From the NCBI GenBank assembly GCA_963713085.1, contig CAVQKQ010000024.1, positions 108,584 through 172,583 on the forward strand: DNA of 64,000 nt. The letters are read 5' to 3'. Source of the stretch: PFJX01 sp963713085 (GTDB lineage: Bacteria > Pseudomonadota > Gammaproteobacteria > Burkholderiales > Thiobacillaceae). Below are positions 8,944 through 21,483 of this stretch, piece after piece (within the stretch, counting starts at the first letter, position 1; each line of letters opens with the position of its first letter). Under the pieces are notes generated by a model. It was not told where the DNA came from and did no database searches. It saw only the letters and a program-made list of their open reading frames with translations. A program made the translations under genes and the position numbers.

Positions 8944-9298
8944 GGTTTCGCTCCGCCTTGCGCGAAGCCGTCACCACGCCCCGCAGCGTATCGCCGATGC
9001 CGGCTTCGTCGAGCACGTTGGCGAATACGGTCAGGGCGAGCCGGTTGGAGGGGGCGTGGTCGGTGGCATGATCGGCTACCGTCACCAGCGTACGGGCACG
9101 GGCGGCCTGGATGCGCAGCAGATTGGCCGCCTCGGCCGCGGCGCGTACGCCGCCGCGCGACGTGGCCTCCACCTCGGCGGCGCGCATTTCGAGCAAATCG
9201 GCAAGCAGATCGCCGAAACGCTTGACCGTGGCGCGCGCACCGCCCTTGCCGCGATAGACCGTGTAGATGTCGATCCAGTTCTTTCGATCGGATTGCAT
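8933..9298 (-). CDS. unknown small helical protein
   Basis: A 121-residue protein I do not recognise. It is predicted all-helical, Ala/Arg-rich, and begins MQSDRKNWIDIYTVYRGKGG. It has no signal peptide, TM helix or catalytic motif. It is the first gene of a two-gene unit: its stop overlaps the GTG start of the 362-residue gene downstream, which suggests the two products act together. GGACGAC precedes the ATG as a weak ribosome site. Codon use is as GC-rich as the neighbours, so there is no sign of recent transfer. Confidence 0.6.
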   Translation of the reverse strand: MQSDRKNWIDIYTVYRGKGGARATVKRFGDLLADLLEMRAAEVEATSRGGVRAAAEAANLLRIQAARARTLVTVADHATDHAPSNRLALTVFANVLDEAGIGDTLRGVVTASRKAERNRGK

Positions 9299-9706
9299 CG
9301 GTCGTCCTCCATGGGCCGGTGACCAAGCTCTCGCAGGTGCGGGCCCGCAAGAGGAGATCGCATGACGTTTTCCTTGGTTCTAGGTCACGCGGGCCCCGGG
9401 CGCAAACACCCCTGTTTTGGCCGGGGACCGGCAGGCCATCGGCGACCCTGCCAAAGTCCGCTTCTGTTCCAAGGGGTCATTCAGCGCGCGTTCCCGCTGG
9501 ATTGCAGGTATACGCACCCGTCGCTTGTCGCGGCCGCTGGCCACGGCACTTGTATAGCAGTGGGAACTGATTGATGGTTAAGGCTGTGCGAAAATGCCAT
9601 GTCACCTTAGCCGCACCCATTTTCTGGCGGGTATCAATCGAAAAAGGGGGTATCGGCAAGGTTATTCAATAATTTAATCCTTGTTAATCAATAGGATGCC
9701 TGCAAT
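9299..9706. other. intergenic region upstream of trpG
   Basis: No supportable gene; short frames here lack ribosome sites and family features. The last 60 bases before trpG are AT-rich (around 9660-9690) and are the likely promoter region of trpGD. I see no trp leader peptide with tandem Trp codons and no attenuator hairpin with a T-run. Confidence 0.5.
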
Positions 9707-10275
<569 letters not shown>

Positions 10276-10279
<4 letters not shown>

Positions 10280-11304
10280 CTGCGGCCATGAAACCCCAGG
10301 ACGCCCTGACCCGGGTCATCGAGCACCGGGAGATCTTCCACGACGAGATGCTGTCCCTGATGCGCCAGATCATGACCGGCGGGATGAGTCCGGTGCTGAT
10401 CGCCGCCTTCATCACGGGGCTGCGGGTCAAGAAGGAAACCATCGGCGAGATCACCGCCGCAGCCATGGTGATGCGGGAGTTTGCCACCAAGGTGCCCCTC
10501 GCCGACACCACCCATCTGGTGGACACCTGCGGCACCGGCGGCGACGCCGCCCACACCTTCAACATCTCCACCGCCGCCGCCTTCGTGGCCGCCGCCGCCG
10601 GGGCGCGGGTGGCCAAGCACGGCGGCCGTTCCGTGTCCTCCAAGTCGGGCAGCGCCGACGTGCTGGAGGCGCTCGGCGTGGACATCAACATGAGTCCCGA
10701 CGCGGTGGCCCGCTGCATCGATCAGGTGGGCCTGGGCTTCATGTTCGCCCCCAACTTCCACGGCGCCATGAAATACGCGGCGCCGGTGCGCAAGGAGCTG
10801 GGCATCCGCACCCTGTTCAACATCCTGGGGCCACTCACCAATCCCGCCGGGGCGCCCAACCAGGTGATGGGCGTGTTCCATCCCGACCTGGTGGGCATCC
10901 TGGTGCGGGTGCTGCAGCGGCTGGGCGCCGTGCGCGCCCTCACCGTCCATGGCCGCGAAGGCCTGGACGAGATCTCCATCTCCGGGGAGACCCTGGTGGG
11001 CGAACTGCGCGACGGCGAGATCCGGGAATACACCGTGCGCCCGGAACAGTTCGGCCTGGGGGTGCACGACATCCGGACCCTGCAGGTGGGCACCGTGGAG
11101 GAATCCCGGGATCGGGTGCTCAAGGCACTGGACAACGCGCCGGGCGCGGAGCGGGACATCGTTGCTCTGAACGCCGGCGCGGCCATCTACGCGGCGGGCA
11201 TCACGGACAGCCTGGGTGAAGGGGTGGAACGCGCACTTCAGACCCTGGCCGACGGCCTGGCCCGCGCCAGGCTGGCCGAACTGGCCGCGTTCGGCAGAGG
11301 TTGA
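10276..11304 (+). CDS. trpD: anthranilate phosphoribosyltransferase
   Basis: Transfers phosphoribosyl from PRPP to anthranilate, the second step of tryptophan synthesis. The 342-residue protein starts at the ATG at 10276, which overlaps the trpG stop; the frame stays open upstream but without homology. PRPP-binding signatures are present: VDTCGTGGD (about residue 80) and KHGGRSVSSKSGSADVLEALG-type sequence (about 110). The partner trpC does not follow, as it often does in proteobacteria; the next 300 bp are repeats, then malQ on the other strand. Confidence 0.96.
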
Positions 11305-11348
11305 ACCTAAAACCGAAATCGCAAGGCGACCTGATCGGTCGCCGCCCT

Positions 11349-11409
11349 CTCCCCAACCCTCCCCCAGCGGGGGAGGGGGTGATTCGTCCCCTCTCCTTTT
11401 GGGAGAGGG
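11349..11409. repeat. GC-rich palindromic repeats after trpD
   Basis: Two stem-loops lie side by side. One pairs 11357-11365 with 11369-11377 and, with its CTCTCCCCAAC flank, is the reverse-oriented copy of the element at 437-472. The other pairs 11389-11396 with 11402-11409 around a T-rich loop. They occupy the 3' junction of convergent trpD and malQ and may end transcription from either side. The rest of 11305-11607 holds nothing else I can identify. Confidence 0.7.
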
Positions 11410-11607
11410 CCAGAGTGAGGGACCGGGCGAAGCCAGGCATGGGCTGGCGGCAATTTCACAGCTTCAAACTGTGGTTATAAGGTTGAAGCACTCGGGGTGC
11501 CGGGCCTGGACCGATAGCGGATCCAAGGGGGACCCCCCACAAAGCGGGAGGCGCTATGGCCTTCCCTTCATATGCCAAGGAAAGGCACCAGGTGACTCAT
11601 GAAACGG

Positions 11608-13830
11608 TCACCGATCCGTATGTGGAACGCCCCTCTCTTCCCGCATGGCCTCGGCCAGCGCGAAGATGCGCGGGTCGTCCGCCCAGCGCTCCAGGTCGAG
11701 GGATAGCTTGCGCCGCCAGTTGGGGTGGCCCTCGGTGGTGCCGGGCAGGTTGGCCTGTTCCGCTTCGCCCAGCATGTCCTCGGCCTGCACCAGAACGATT
11801 CTGCAAGGGGTGCGTGCCAGATGGCGGTTCACCGCCCGGGCCAGGGCCGGGGTCATCTCCGGAACCTCGGCCGGGTCCGCCGACAACTCCGGCGGCAACA
11901 ATCCTTCCCGCGCCAGGGCGGCCAGCAGCCGCCCGCGGCCGTCGTCCCGGGAGGCCACCTGGCGGCCGCGTTCCTCCTCGCTGGGGAACAAACCCAGGTC
12001 GGCGCGCAGATCCAGGTCCAGGCCGCGCCAGAAACCGACCAGGGTCGGCAGATCGTGGGTGCCGGCCGCCACCAGGGCCGCTTCCGTGTAGTGTTCGGGC
12101 GGCTTGAAATCGCCGTTCCAATCCCGTTCGAAATAAAACAGCCGGTAGGCCAGCATACCCATCTCGTGCATGGCCGCGCGCACCGCGTCGGGCACGGTGC
12201 CCAGGTCCTCCCCCACCACCAGGCAGCGGTTGCGCATGCTCTCCAAGGCCAGGATGCCCAGCAGGTCGTGGAAGGGATAGGCGACATAAGCGCCTTTGGC
12301 AGCCTCTCCGCCCTGGTCGCCGCGCAACCCGGGCGGCACCCAATAAAGGCGCATGAGGCCCATGACGTGGTCCAGGCGCAGGGCGCCGGCGCCGCCCATG
12401 TTGGCGCGCAGCATGGCGATGAATGGAGCATAGCCGGCATCCCTCAGGCGATGCGGCACCCAGGGTGGCAGGCCCCAGTCCTGGCCGAGCAGGTTGAAGT
12501 CGTCCGGCGGGCTACCGATGCGCGCGTCCGGTGCGTAGATCCCGCGCTGGCTCCAGGCCTCCGCGCCGCCCAGGTCCACCCCCACCGCCAGGTCCCGGTA
12601 CAGCCCCACGCCTAGGCCCAGGTCGCTGGCGCGTCGGCCCACGCCGTCCAGTTGCGCGTCCGCCAGCCATTGCAGGTACAGGTAGTAGGCCACCCGCTCC
12701 CCGTGATCGCGGGCAAATGACGCCACCTCCGCGGAATCGGGGTCGCGGTAGGGTTCGGGCCAGACCGGCCAGCCCCAGATGGCCGGATCCCGGCCATGCA
12801 GGTGTTCCTGGAGGGCCTGGTAGAGCGCGAAGCGCTCCAGGTCCTCGCCGCCGGTGGCCCGCCAGGCCTGGAAGGCACGGCCCCGCTCGCTTTCCATGTG
12901 ATGTTCCAGGAAATGGCGATAAAGCCGTTCCAGGATCTCGGACTTGGCCGCCGCCACGCCGTCATAGTCCACCAGGGATTCGGCCCGCAGCGCCCGCAGC
13001 CGGTCCTGGAATTCCGGGGCGGCCACCCGCTGCCGCGCCGCCGCGCATTCGGCGAATTCCGGCACCGCCTCCACGTCGAGATAGAGCGTGTTCAGGAAAC
13101 GCCGGCTGGAGGGGCTGTAGGGGCTGGCATGGCTCGGGTAGTTGGGAAACAGCGCGTGCAGCGGGTTGACGCCGACCAGGCCGGCGCCGGCCTTCCCCGC
13201 CCACTCCACCAAGTGGCGCAGGTCGGTGAAGTCCCCCATCCCCCAGTTGCGGCCCGAGCGCACCCCGTAGAGTTGCACCGACAGTCCCCAGGTGCGGTTT
13301 TCGCCGAGGATCGCCTCGGGCTGGTAGCAGCGATCGGGACATATGATCAGCGTCAGGCCGGAGGCCTCGTCTTCGTCCTCGCCGTCGGCGAAGACCGCCA
13401 ACCGGTGATAGCCGGTTTCGGCGACCGCAGGCAGGTCCAGAGCCCAGGCCTGCCAGGTCTGGCCCTCGATGGCGGCGCTGTCCAGTTGTTCCATCTGGTC
13501 CGGGACGAATTGGCCGTCCAGGGCGTCGCCGCCCTCCAGCGCAAGGCTCCAGCGAAAAGTCCGGCCGGCCGCTTCCGCCGGCAGGCGCAGGGTGATGCGC
13601 AAGGGCGCGCCGACGGTTTCCACATGCACTGGCAGCAAGCGCCGGCTCCATTCGCGGCGTTCCCATGCGCCCAGGGCGGCCTCGACCTCTGCCTGGTCGG
13701 CGCAGGGGATGCCCATGGCGCCCAGCAGGGCGCGCCGGGTCTCGTCCGAAGCCTCATGCCGATTGCCCCAGATGTCGTGATATTCGGGCAGGATGCCGGC
13801 AAGTTCTCCCAGGCGGCGCAGGGGATTCAT
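11608..13830 (-). CDS. malQ: 4-alpha-glucanotransferase (amylomaltase)
   Basis: GH77 enzyme that moves alpha-1,4-glucan segments between maltodextrins in glycogen and maltose metabolism. The 740-residue protein is the long form, with an N-terminal beta-rich extension (about 1-165) before the barrel. Signature sequences include WGLSVQLYGVRSGRNWGMGDF, SPYSPSSRRFLNTLY, the nucleophile region RLDHVMGL, the acid/base region VVGEDLGTVP and THDLPT. It is the last gene of a minus-strand run that starts with glgC, and its start overlaps the stop of the TrkA-like gene. The context with glgC and glgX supports a role in glycogen turnover. Confidence 0.95.
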   Translation of the reverse strand: MNPLRRLGELAGILPEYHDIWGNRHEASDETRRALLGAMGIPCADQAEVEAALGAWERREWSRRLLPVHVETVGAPLRITLRLPAEAAGRTFRWSLALEGGDALDGQFVPDQMEQLDSAAIEGQTWQAWALDLPAVAETGYHRLAVFADGEDEDEASGLTLIICPDRCYQPEAILGENRTWGLSVQLYGVRSGRNWGMGDFTDLRHLVEWAGKAGAGLVGVNPLHALFPNYPSHASPYSPSSRRFLNTLYLDVEAVPEFAECAAARQRVAAPEFQDRLRALRAESLVDYDGVAAAKSEILERLYRHFLEHHMESERGRAFQAWRATGGEDLERFALYQALQEHLHGRDPAIWGWPVWPEPYRDPDSAEVASFARDHGERVAYYLYLQWLADAQLDGVGRRASDLGLGVGLYRDLAVGVDLGGAEAWSQRGIYAPDARIGSPPDDFNLLGQDWGLPPWVPHRLRDAGYAPFIAMLRANMGGAGALRLDHVMGLMRLYWVPPGLRGDQGGEAAKGAYVAYPFHDLLGILALESMRNRCLVVGEDLGTVPDAVRAAMHEMGMLAYRLFYFERDWNGDFKPPEHYTEAALVAAGTHDLPTLVGFWRGLDLDLRADLGLFPSEEERGRQVASRDDGRGRLLAALAREGLLPPELSADPAEVPEMTPALARAVNRHLARTPCRIVLVQAEDMLGEAEQANLPGTTEGHPNWRRKLSLDLERWADDPRIFALAEAMREERGVPHTDR

Positions 13831-14504
13831 GGCTTGCTCTTGCCTTTTTCCTCCGGACCGTGGGATGTCCAGCGTTCAACCAGCTCGGCCAGGTGTTTGC
13901 GGTGGGTGATCAGGATCACCTCGTCATCCTTGCGCAGGGCCGTATCGTCGTCGGGCAGCATGAACTCGCCCTTGCGGTAGAGGCAGACGATGCGGCTGGC
14001 CTCGGGCAGGCCCAGGTCGCGGACCGCCATCTCGTCGTCGGCGTGGACGATGAAGGAAAACACCCGGGCATCGCCCTTGATCTTGGCCGAGATCTCCAGG
14101 GGGTCGATGCCCTCCAGCTTCTCCACCAAGTGCCGACCCATGGTGCGCGTCGGGATGATGATGTCCTCCAGCCCCAGCTCGACGCAAATGTGCTCCAGCT
14201 CCGGGTCCTCGATCTTGGTCACCACCTGCTTGAAACCCAGGGAACGGCCCACCAGGCTGGCGATGATGTTGGCCTGGTCGGTATTGGTCAGGCAGAACAG
14301 GAAGTCTGTATGTTCCGGATCGGCCTCGCGCAACATGGCGGGCCGGCTGCCGTCGCCATGCAGGAACCCGCAGTCCAACTCGGGTGTAAGCGCCTCGATC
14401 ACGTCCTTGTTGCGCTCGATGATGACCACCTCGTGCCCCCGCTTGAGCAGGTAGCGGGTGGTGCTGACCGCCAGCGACCCGGCACCGATAAAAACCGCCC
14501 TCAT
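13827..14504 (-). CDS. trkA: TrkA-type potassium uptake regulatory protein
   Basis: Cytoplasmic nucleotide-binding (RCK) subunit gating the TrkH channel encoded next to it. The 225-residue protein begins MRAVFIGAGSLAVSTTRYLL, a Rossmann fold with an acidic end of strand 2 (VVIIERNKDVIEAL), followed by a TrkA-C domain (about 140-220, RIVCLYRKGEFMLP). It is the short one-RCK form, closer to KtrA/CglK than to the two-RCK E. coli TrkA. The start at 14504 matches the beginning of the Rossmann fold; the frame is open 38 codons further but without homology. It overlaps trkH by 4 bp and malQ by 4 bp. Confidence 0.9.
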   Translation of the reverse strand: MRAVFIGAGSLAVSTTRYLLKRGHEVVIIERNKDVIEALTPELDCGFLHGDGSRPAMLREADPEHTDFLFCLTNTDQANIIASLVGRSLGFKQVVTKIEDPELEHICVELGLEDIIIPTRTMGRHLVEKLEGIDPLEISAKIKGDARVFSFIVHADDEMAVRDLGLPEASRIVCLYRKGEFMLPDDDTALRKDDEVILITHRKHLAELVERWTSHGPEEKGKSKP

Positions 14505-15994
14505 AGCAAATCCCCTTTGTGTTGCGCCTCGGCCATCCGCTTGCCCCACCATGTGGCGGGGGAGAACAGGATCAGCATGGCGATGAATTCCACGCGCCCG
14601 AACAGCATGTCCAGGCACAGTACCGCTTTCAGCCCCGGCTCCAGCTGGCTGCCCGTCACTCCGGTGGAAAGGCCCACCGTGCCCAGCGCAGAGACCACCT
14701 CGAACAGGGCGTTCAGCGGGTCATAGCCGGCGGCCAGGAAGGGCAGCCAGGAGGCCAGGGCCGCCGCCACGAACAGCAGGACCAGCACCAGCGCCCGCAT
14801 GACCGTCTCGCTCTCCACCCGCCGCGCCCCCAGGGTCAGTTCGACCACCGCATGGCCGGACATGGAGAGCCGCCGCAGCAGCAGCTGCAGCAATCGCAGC
14901 ACCAGCAGGAAGCGGAACAGCTTGATGCCGCCGGCGGTGGATCCCGCAGAACCACCGATGGCCATGGCCCCCATCAGGACCCATTTCGACGCCGGGTCCA
15001 GCTGAACCACCGGCAAGGTGGAAAACCCTGTGGTGCTCTGGGCGGAAATGCCCAGCAGAAACAGGTCGAAGGTCGAGGCATGGAGGCCATGGTCGCCGGC
15101 CATCCAGTTACAAGCGAACAAAAGCAGGGTCACCACCAGGATCGCCAGCAACAGGCCACGCAGTTCGATATCGTCCATCACCCTGCGCCAGTTGCGCCGC
15201 CAGGCGGCGTGATACAGGGGCAGGGACACCGCGCCCAGCAGGGCAACCCCCAATACAGCGGCCTCTTGGAGTGGTCGCCCCAGGGCACCCAATCCGGCGT
15301 CGTGGAGGGCGAAGCCGCCGGTGGAGATCGCCGCGAGGGCGTAGCCCACCGCCGCGGAGGCATCCATGCCCAGCGACATCAATACGGCGATGCCCAGGAC
15401 GGTCAGTATCCCGTAGACCAGTGTCACCCGGCGGGCGTGGTTCAAGGTGGTGGTCACCAGGGAGTCGCCGCTGGCCGGCGGCTCCACTAGGCGCCGGGCG
15501 GCCAGGTCATAGCTGGTGAGCATCGCCAGGGACAATACCGCGATGCCCAGGCCGCCGTACCACTGGGCCCAGGCCCGGGTGAACAGAAAGGTCCTGGGCA
15601 TGGCCTCCACAACCGCCACGGTGGACAGACCGGTGGTTGTGATGCCGGATACCGCCTCGAACAGGGCGTTCTCCATCCCCAGACCGCAGCCCATCATGGG
15701 ATAGGCATTGGCCAGCGTCCCCAGCAGGTAGGCCAGGGCCGTGATCGCCAGGGCTTCGTTGGCCTGGAGTTGGGCCGGAGTCGCGCCCCGGGCCGTGGCC
15801 GCGCCCAGCGCCGCCAACGCGGCGGCTACCGCCAGGTAGCGCCAGGCGATGTCCGGCTCGCCGAAATAGAAACCCACTGCCATGGGCACCAGGGACAGCG
15901 CGGCCAGCACCAGGGACAACTGGCCGAGATATTTCGCCACCACCGCGGGTCGCACCGCATAGGTGAGCGCCGCATAGGAATCGGTCTTGCTCAT
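14501..15994 (-). CDS. trkH: TrkH/KtrB-family potassium channel subunit
   Basis: Integral inner-membrane K+ translocating subunit that works with the RCK protein encoded immediately downstream. About 497 residues with about ten hydrophobic helices. Four selectivity-loop regions can be read: SGITTTGLSTV, AAISTGGFA, SAQSTTGFST and SALGTVGLSTG. The ATG at 15994 (MSKTDSYAALTY) is preferred over one 15 codons upstream because the earlier residues are Arg/His-rich and unlike a membrane protein start; neither has a strong ribosome site. It lies between glgX and trkA in the same direction. Confidence 0.92.
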   Translation of the reverse strand: MSKTDSYAALTYAVRPAVVAKYLGQLSLVLAALSLVPMAVGFYFGEPDIAWRYLAVAAALAALGAATARGATPAQLQANEALAITALAYLLGTLANAYPMMGCGLGMENALFEAVSGITTTGLSTVAVVEAMPRTFLFTRAWAQWYGGLGIAVLSLAMLTSYDLAARRLVEPPASGDSLVTTTLNHARRVTLVYGILTVLGIAVLMSLGMDASAAVGYALAAISTGGFALHDAGLGALGRPLQEAAVLGVALLGAVSLPLYHAAWRRNWRRVMDDIELRGLLLAILVVTLLLFACNWMAGDHGLHASTFDLFLLGISAQSTTGFSTLPVVQLDPASKWVLMGAMAIGGSAGSTAGGIKLFRFLLVLRLLQLLLRRLSMSGHAVVELTLGARRVESETVMRALVLVLLFVAAALASWLPFLAAGYDPLNALFEVVSALGTVGLSTGVTGSQLEPGLKAVLCLDMLFGRVEFIAMLILFSPATWWGKRMAEAQHKGDLL

Positions 15995-16070
15995 GTCCGG
16001 CCGCCCGTGAAAATGGCCGTCCCGCCGCCGTTCAAACATGCTGTGCGGAAGGGCATTGGGCGGGGCCGTG

Positions 16071-18199
<2,129 letters not shown>

Positions 18200-18200
<1 letters not shown>

Positions 18201-19442
18201 CAGCCTTCGCCCTCGAAGGAGGTACGCAGCGTTCCATAACGCCGGCCCTTGGGCAGGACCACGATGCCGGACTCGGTCACGTGGTAGCGGGCGCGGTCGC
18301 CGGCCAGGTCGTGGCCGATTCGCTCGTTTTCCTCGATGACGTTGTAGCGGTCGACGATGGCGCGCTTGAGCCTGGCGCCGCGCCGGACCGTCACGTAGTC
18401 CATGATGACGCAGTCCTCGATCTCCGCCCCCGGCTCCACCACCACCTCCCGGCGCAGCACGGAATTGCGGATCGTGGCGCCGTCGATCAGACAGCCGGCG
18501 CTGATCATGCTGTTCTTGAGCGAAGCGTCCACGAACCGGGCCGACGGTCCCTGGTAGTTGCTGGAGAAGATGGGCCAGCGGGCGTTGAACACGTCGAAGC
18601 GAGGCTCCAACCCCAGCACGTCCCGGTGCGCCTCGAAGTAGGCATCCAGGGTACCCACGTCACGCCAGTAGGCCGGCTCCTCGTAAGACCGGATCCCGGG
18701 CACGCTGTTGCTGGAGAAGTCGTAGGCGTACAGCCGGCCATCGTCCACCAGGCTGGGGAGGACATGCTTGCCGAAATCGGTGCCGCCTTCGGCAGCGGCA
18801 TTTTTCCAGCGCGTCGAGAAGGACCTCGGTATCGAACAGGTAGTTGCCCATGGAGGCGTAGGCATGGCTGGGCCGTTTCGCCATGGCCGGCGGCCGCTTG
18901 GGCTTTTCCATGAAGCCGCGGATTCGGCCGCTGCCGTCGGCATCGATGACGCCGAAGGCCGAGGCCTGCTCCAGGGGCACCGGCAGGGCCGCCACCGTGC
19001 AGGCCGCCTGGCGCTCCTGGTGAAACTCGATCATCTGGCGCACGTCCATGCGGTAGATGTGGTCGGCGCCGAACACCAGCACCAGGTCCGGCCGGTGCTT
19101 GCGGATCAGGTCCAGGTTCTGGTGGACCGCGTCCGCCGTGCCCTGGAACCACTCCTGGCCGCGACGCATCTGGGGCGGCACCACGGTGATGAACTGTTCC
19201 GGCAGGATGGGCGGCAGGACCCAGGCCTTGCGCACGTGCTCGATGAGCGATTGGGACTTGTACTGCACCAGCAGGTAGATGCTGTTGATGCCCGAGTTGA
19301 CCAGGTTGGACAGGACGAAGTCGACGATCCGGTAGCGCGAACCGAAGGGTACCGAGGGCTTGGACCGTTCCGCCGTCAGGGGGTGCAGCCGGCTGCCTTC
19401 GCCGCCGGCCATGATGAAGGCCAGCACTTTCAGTTTTTCCAT
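18200..19442 (-). pseudogene. glgC: glucose-1-phosphate adenylyltransferase with one frameshift
   Basis: ADP-glucose pyrophosphorylase, the first committed step of glycogen synthesis. The first 210 residues read in one frame (MAGGEGSRLHPLT, KPSVPFGSRYRIVDF, FGADHIYRMD) and the rest in another (GTDFGKHVLPSLVDDG, the left-handed beta-helix, CVIMDYVTVRRGA). The switch lies at the run of five T (plus strand) at 18801-18805. Removing one base gives 413 residues, close to the family length of about 420-430, with no other defect. A homopolymer sequencing error is as likely as a real mutation, because the rest of the gene and its operon are intact. It is the first gene of glgC-glgX-trkH-trkA-malQ. 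Confidence 0.88.
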
Positions 19443-19940
19443 GATCGCCGCTCCGTGATTTTCAGCCGGCCCCGCGGAGTGGGGGTTGGCTGTCTATGTC
19501 TATTTTCCAGTCTGCCGCTCAATTCTTACAAAACCTTCTCAGTGGCCGGAATGCCGGTAGGCCGAAGTCCCTGGTCAAACCTGAGCGAGGTTGGAACAGA
19601 CGCGGCCCGCTGGACCGCGGGTACGCCTGTGCTTTCCGTTGGGCGGGTCAGGGCGAGCCGCCCTGATTTCCCGGGACCCGGAATCCCGAACCCGCGTAAA
19701 CCCTGGCGCCCCCGACACGAATCGAACGTGTGACCCTCCCCTTAGGAGTTTTAGGGCCCTATCCTTCACCAAGTTTCACCATGCTCAATAACCATTGATT
19801 TATAAGCATAAATTGTTATCCTGTGTTTAACTGAGTTACACGGAATTTCCTGTTTTTTCACCTTTCCGGTAGCACAGCGGTAGCACAGGAAGACTTCCCC
19901 CCCTGTGCCGATGACCCTTCCCCATCTTGAGGGTTGAATC
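19443..19940. other. junction between chromosomal backbone and island
   Basis: Holds the promoter side of glgC, then the tRNA-Arg half at 19704-19748, then 190 bp of AT-richer DNA leading into the integrase. No complete tRNA can be folded: the bases needed for the D arm and the 5' acceptor strand are absent inland of the half. No gene is supported here. Confidence 0.6.
19704..19748 (-). other. attachment site: 3' half of tRNA-Arg(CCT)
   Basis: Read on the minus strand, the sequence starts at an anticodon loop CTCCTAA, continues through a variable region, a T arm ACACG-TTCGATT-CGTGT, and ends CGGGGGC-G-CCA. This is the 3' half of a tRNA with anticodon CCT. The 5' half is missing. Such halves are left by tyrosine integrases that recombine at the anticodon/T-arm part of a tRNA, and an integrase gene starts 193 bp away. 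It marks one end of the island. The intact tRNA is expected at the other end, beyond the right edge. Confidence 0.8.
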
Positions 19941-21314
19941 ATGGCCAGCGAAAGAATTCGTTTCACCCGTCCCATCTTGGCGGCGATCACCCCCCCTGCC
20001 TCCGGCCGAGCATACTATCGTGACGAGGGACAGGCCGGCTTGATCCTGGATGTGACCGCGAACGGGACAAAGACATTTCAATATTACCGAAAAATCGGTG
20101 GACGGCCTGTCCGGGTTGCCTTGGGTAGGTTCGATCCGGAGTTGCCTGAGTCCCGTGAACTGCCTCGTGGCCACGCGACCGGCAAACCTCAGGATCCACT
20201 TGCCTTGATTGGCAACACCCCCAAGCTGAATGTGCGCATGGCCCGCGCCCTGGCCGTCGCGGTTTCGGCCTCCCTGGATCGGGGTGAAAACCCATCAGCA
20301 GAAAAACGGGCCGAGCGACGAGCCGCGGCAGGCGAGCTGACGCTCCGCGCGGCCTTCGATCTTTATTTCTCCGATCACTTGATCCCCCAGGGCAAGCGCA
20401 AGTCAGAAGAGATCTCGAACATGTTTGCCCGCTACCTGGGCACAGTCCCTTCCGGGCAAAAGAAGCTACATGGCCAGGAACGGAAGAAGTCCCCGGGCGC
20501 AGTGGATTGGGAGGGTCGCCGCCTGTCCACCATCACCACGGCGGAGGTTCGGCGCATGATGGTCAGCCTGAGGGACGGCGGTAGCCTGTATGCGGCGAAC
20601 ATGGCTCTAGTCCTTCTGCGCGCTATCTATCGCAAGATGGCCGAATGGCGTCTCTATATTGGCCCCAACCCCTGCGATGGCGTCAGCAAGTATCCCGAGA
20701 AGGAACGCTCCCGATTCATCAAGGCCGATGAGCTTCCCGACTTGTTCGCTGCCCTGGCCAACGCCCCAGAGAACATCCGGCATTTCGTCCTGCTTGCCCT
20801 GGCCACGGGTGCCCGCCGATCCAACATAGCTGGGATGCGCTGGGCAGACCTGGATTTTCATACAGCCTTGTGGACAGTCCCAGGCGAAGTGTCCAAAAAC
20901 GGCACACCCATGGTCATTCCCCTGACAGCAATTGCCCTGGATGTTTTGAAGGCCCGCGAAGGTAACTCCCCAACTTGGGTTTTCCCCTCCACGTCTGCCA
21001 GTGGCCACATGGTAGATCCGAAGAAGGCCTGGAAGGCGTTGCTTACAGCTGCTGGCCTGGAAGACCTGCGCATCCATGATTTGCGTCGATCATTGGGATC
21101 ATGGGCCGCCATTCAGGGTGCCAGTCTCGCCATCATAGGCGCGGCTCTGGGGCACAAGTCTACTGATGCCACCCGCATCTATGCGCGCCTGACTGTGGAT
21201 CCGGTACGCGACGCAATGGAAAAGGCCACCAGCGCCATGATGTCAGCTGGGGGATTGATAGGAGGGGGAGGAGTTTCGAAGCTGCCCCCGCCGATTAAGA
21301 AAAGGGTTGCTTGA
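19941..21314 (+). CDS. int: tyrosine-type site-specific integrase (P4-like)
   Basis: Integrase/excisionase of the island, 457 residues. The N-terminus resembles the arm-type DNA-binding domain of P4-like integrases (AYYRDEGQAGLILDVTANG, FQYYRKIGGRPVRVALG). A core-binding domain spans about 110-240 and the catalytic domain about 250-430. Active-site residues can be read: Arg in ATGARRSNIAGMRWADL, Lys in VSKNGTPMVIPL, HDLRR, LGHKSTDATRIYARL with the Tyr nucleophile. Its position next to a tRNA-Arg half supports tRNA-targeted integration. ATG with nearby AGGGTTGAATC has only a weak ribosome site. Confidence 0.93.
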   Translation: MASERIRFTRPILAAITPPASGRAYYRDEGQAGLILDVTANGTKTFQYYRKIGGRPVRVALGRFDPELPESRELPRGHATGKPQDPLALIGNTPKLNVRMARALAVAVSASLDRGENPSAEKRAERRAAAGELTLRAAFDLYFSDHLIPQGKRKSEEISNMFARYLGTVPSGQKKLHGQERKKSPGAVDWEGRRLSTITTAEVRRMMVSLRDGGSLYAANMALVLLRAIYRKMAEWRLYIGPNPCDGVSKYPEKERSRFIKADELPDLFAALANAPENIRHFVLLALATGARRSNIAGMRWADLDFHTALWTVPGEVSKNGTPMVIPLTAIALDVLKAREGNSPTWVFPSTSASGHMVDPKKAWKALLTAAGLEDLRIHDLRRSLGSWAAIQGASLAIIGAALGHKSTDATRIYARLTVDPVRDAMEKATSAMMSAGGLIGGGGVSKLPPPIKKRVA

Positions 21315-21483
21315 GATGCCTTGGCGGCAGCGCTGCCGCATTGCGACTCGGCTTGGTTCGGGCACTCGTCGATTTCACCTTCATGAGCGGCGGCTATGGA
21401 GTAGCCATCTATGACCTTGGTCCTAAAGCCGTCCGGCTTTGGCCTCGTCCAAAGCGTGGCGCAGGCTGCCGCTAACTGTGGGA

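Noticed and set aside
7855..9298. Toxin-antitoxin pair
   Set aside because: Both proteins are larger than typical, neither shows a toxin fold or a DNA-binding antitoxin motif, and they lie in the backbone.
9362..9574. Small plus-strand ORF before trpG
   Set aside because: No ribosome site, odd composition, and no recognisable feature; likely noncoding.
19700..19830. Complete tRNA gene at the island border
   Set aside because: Only the anticodon loop, T arm and 3' acceptor can be folded. The 5' half is not present within 130 bp, so I call it an attachment-site half.
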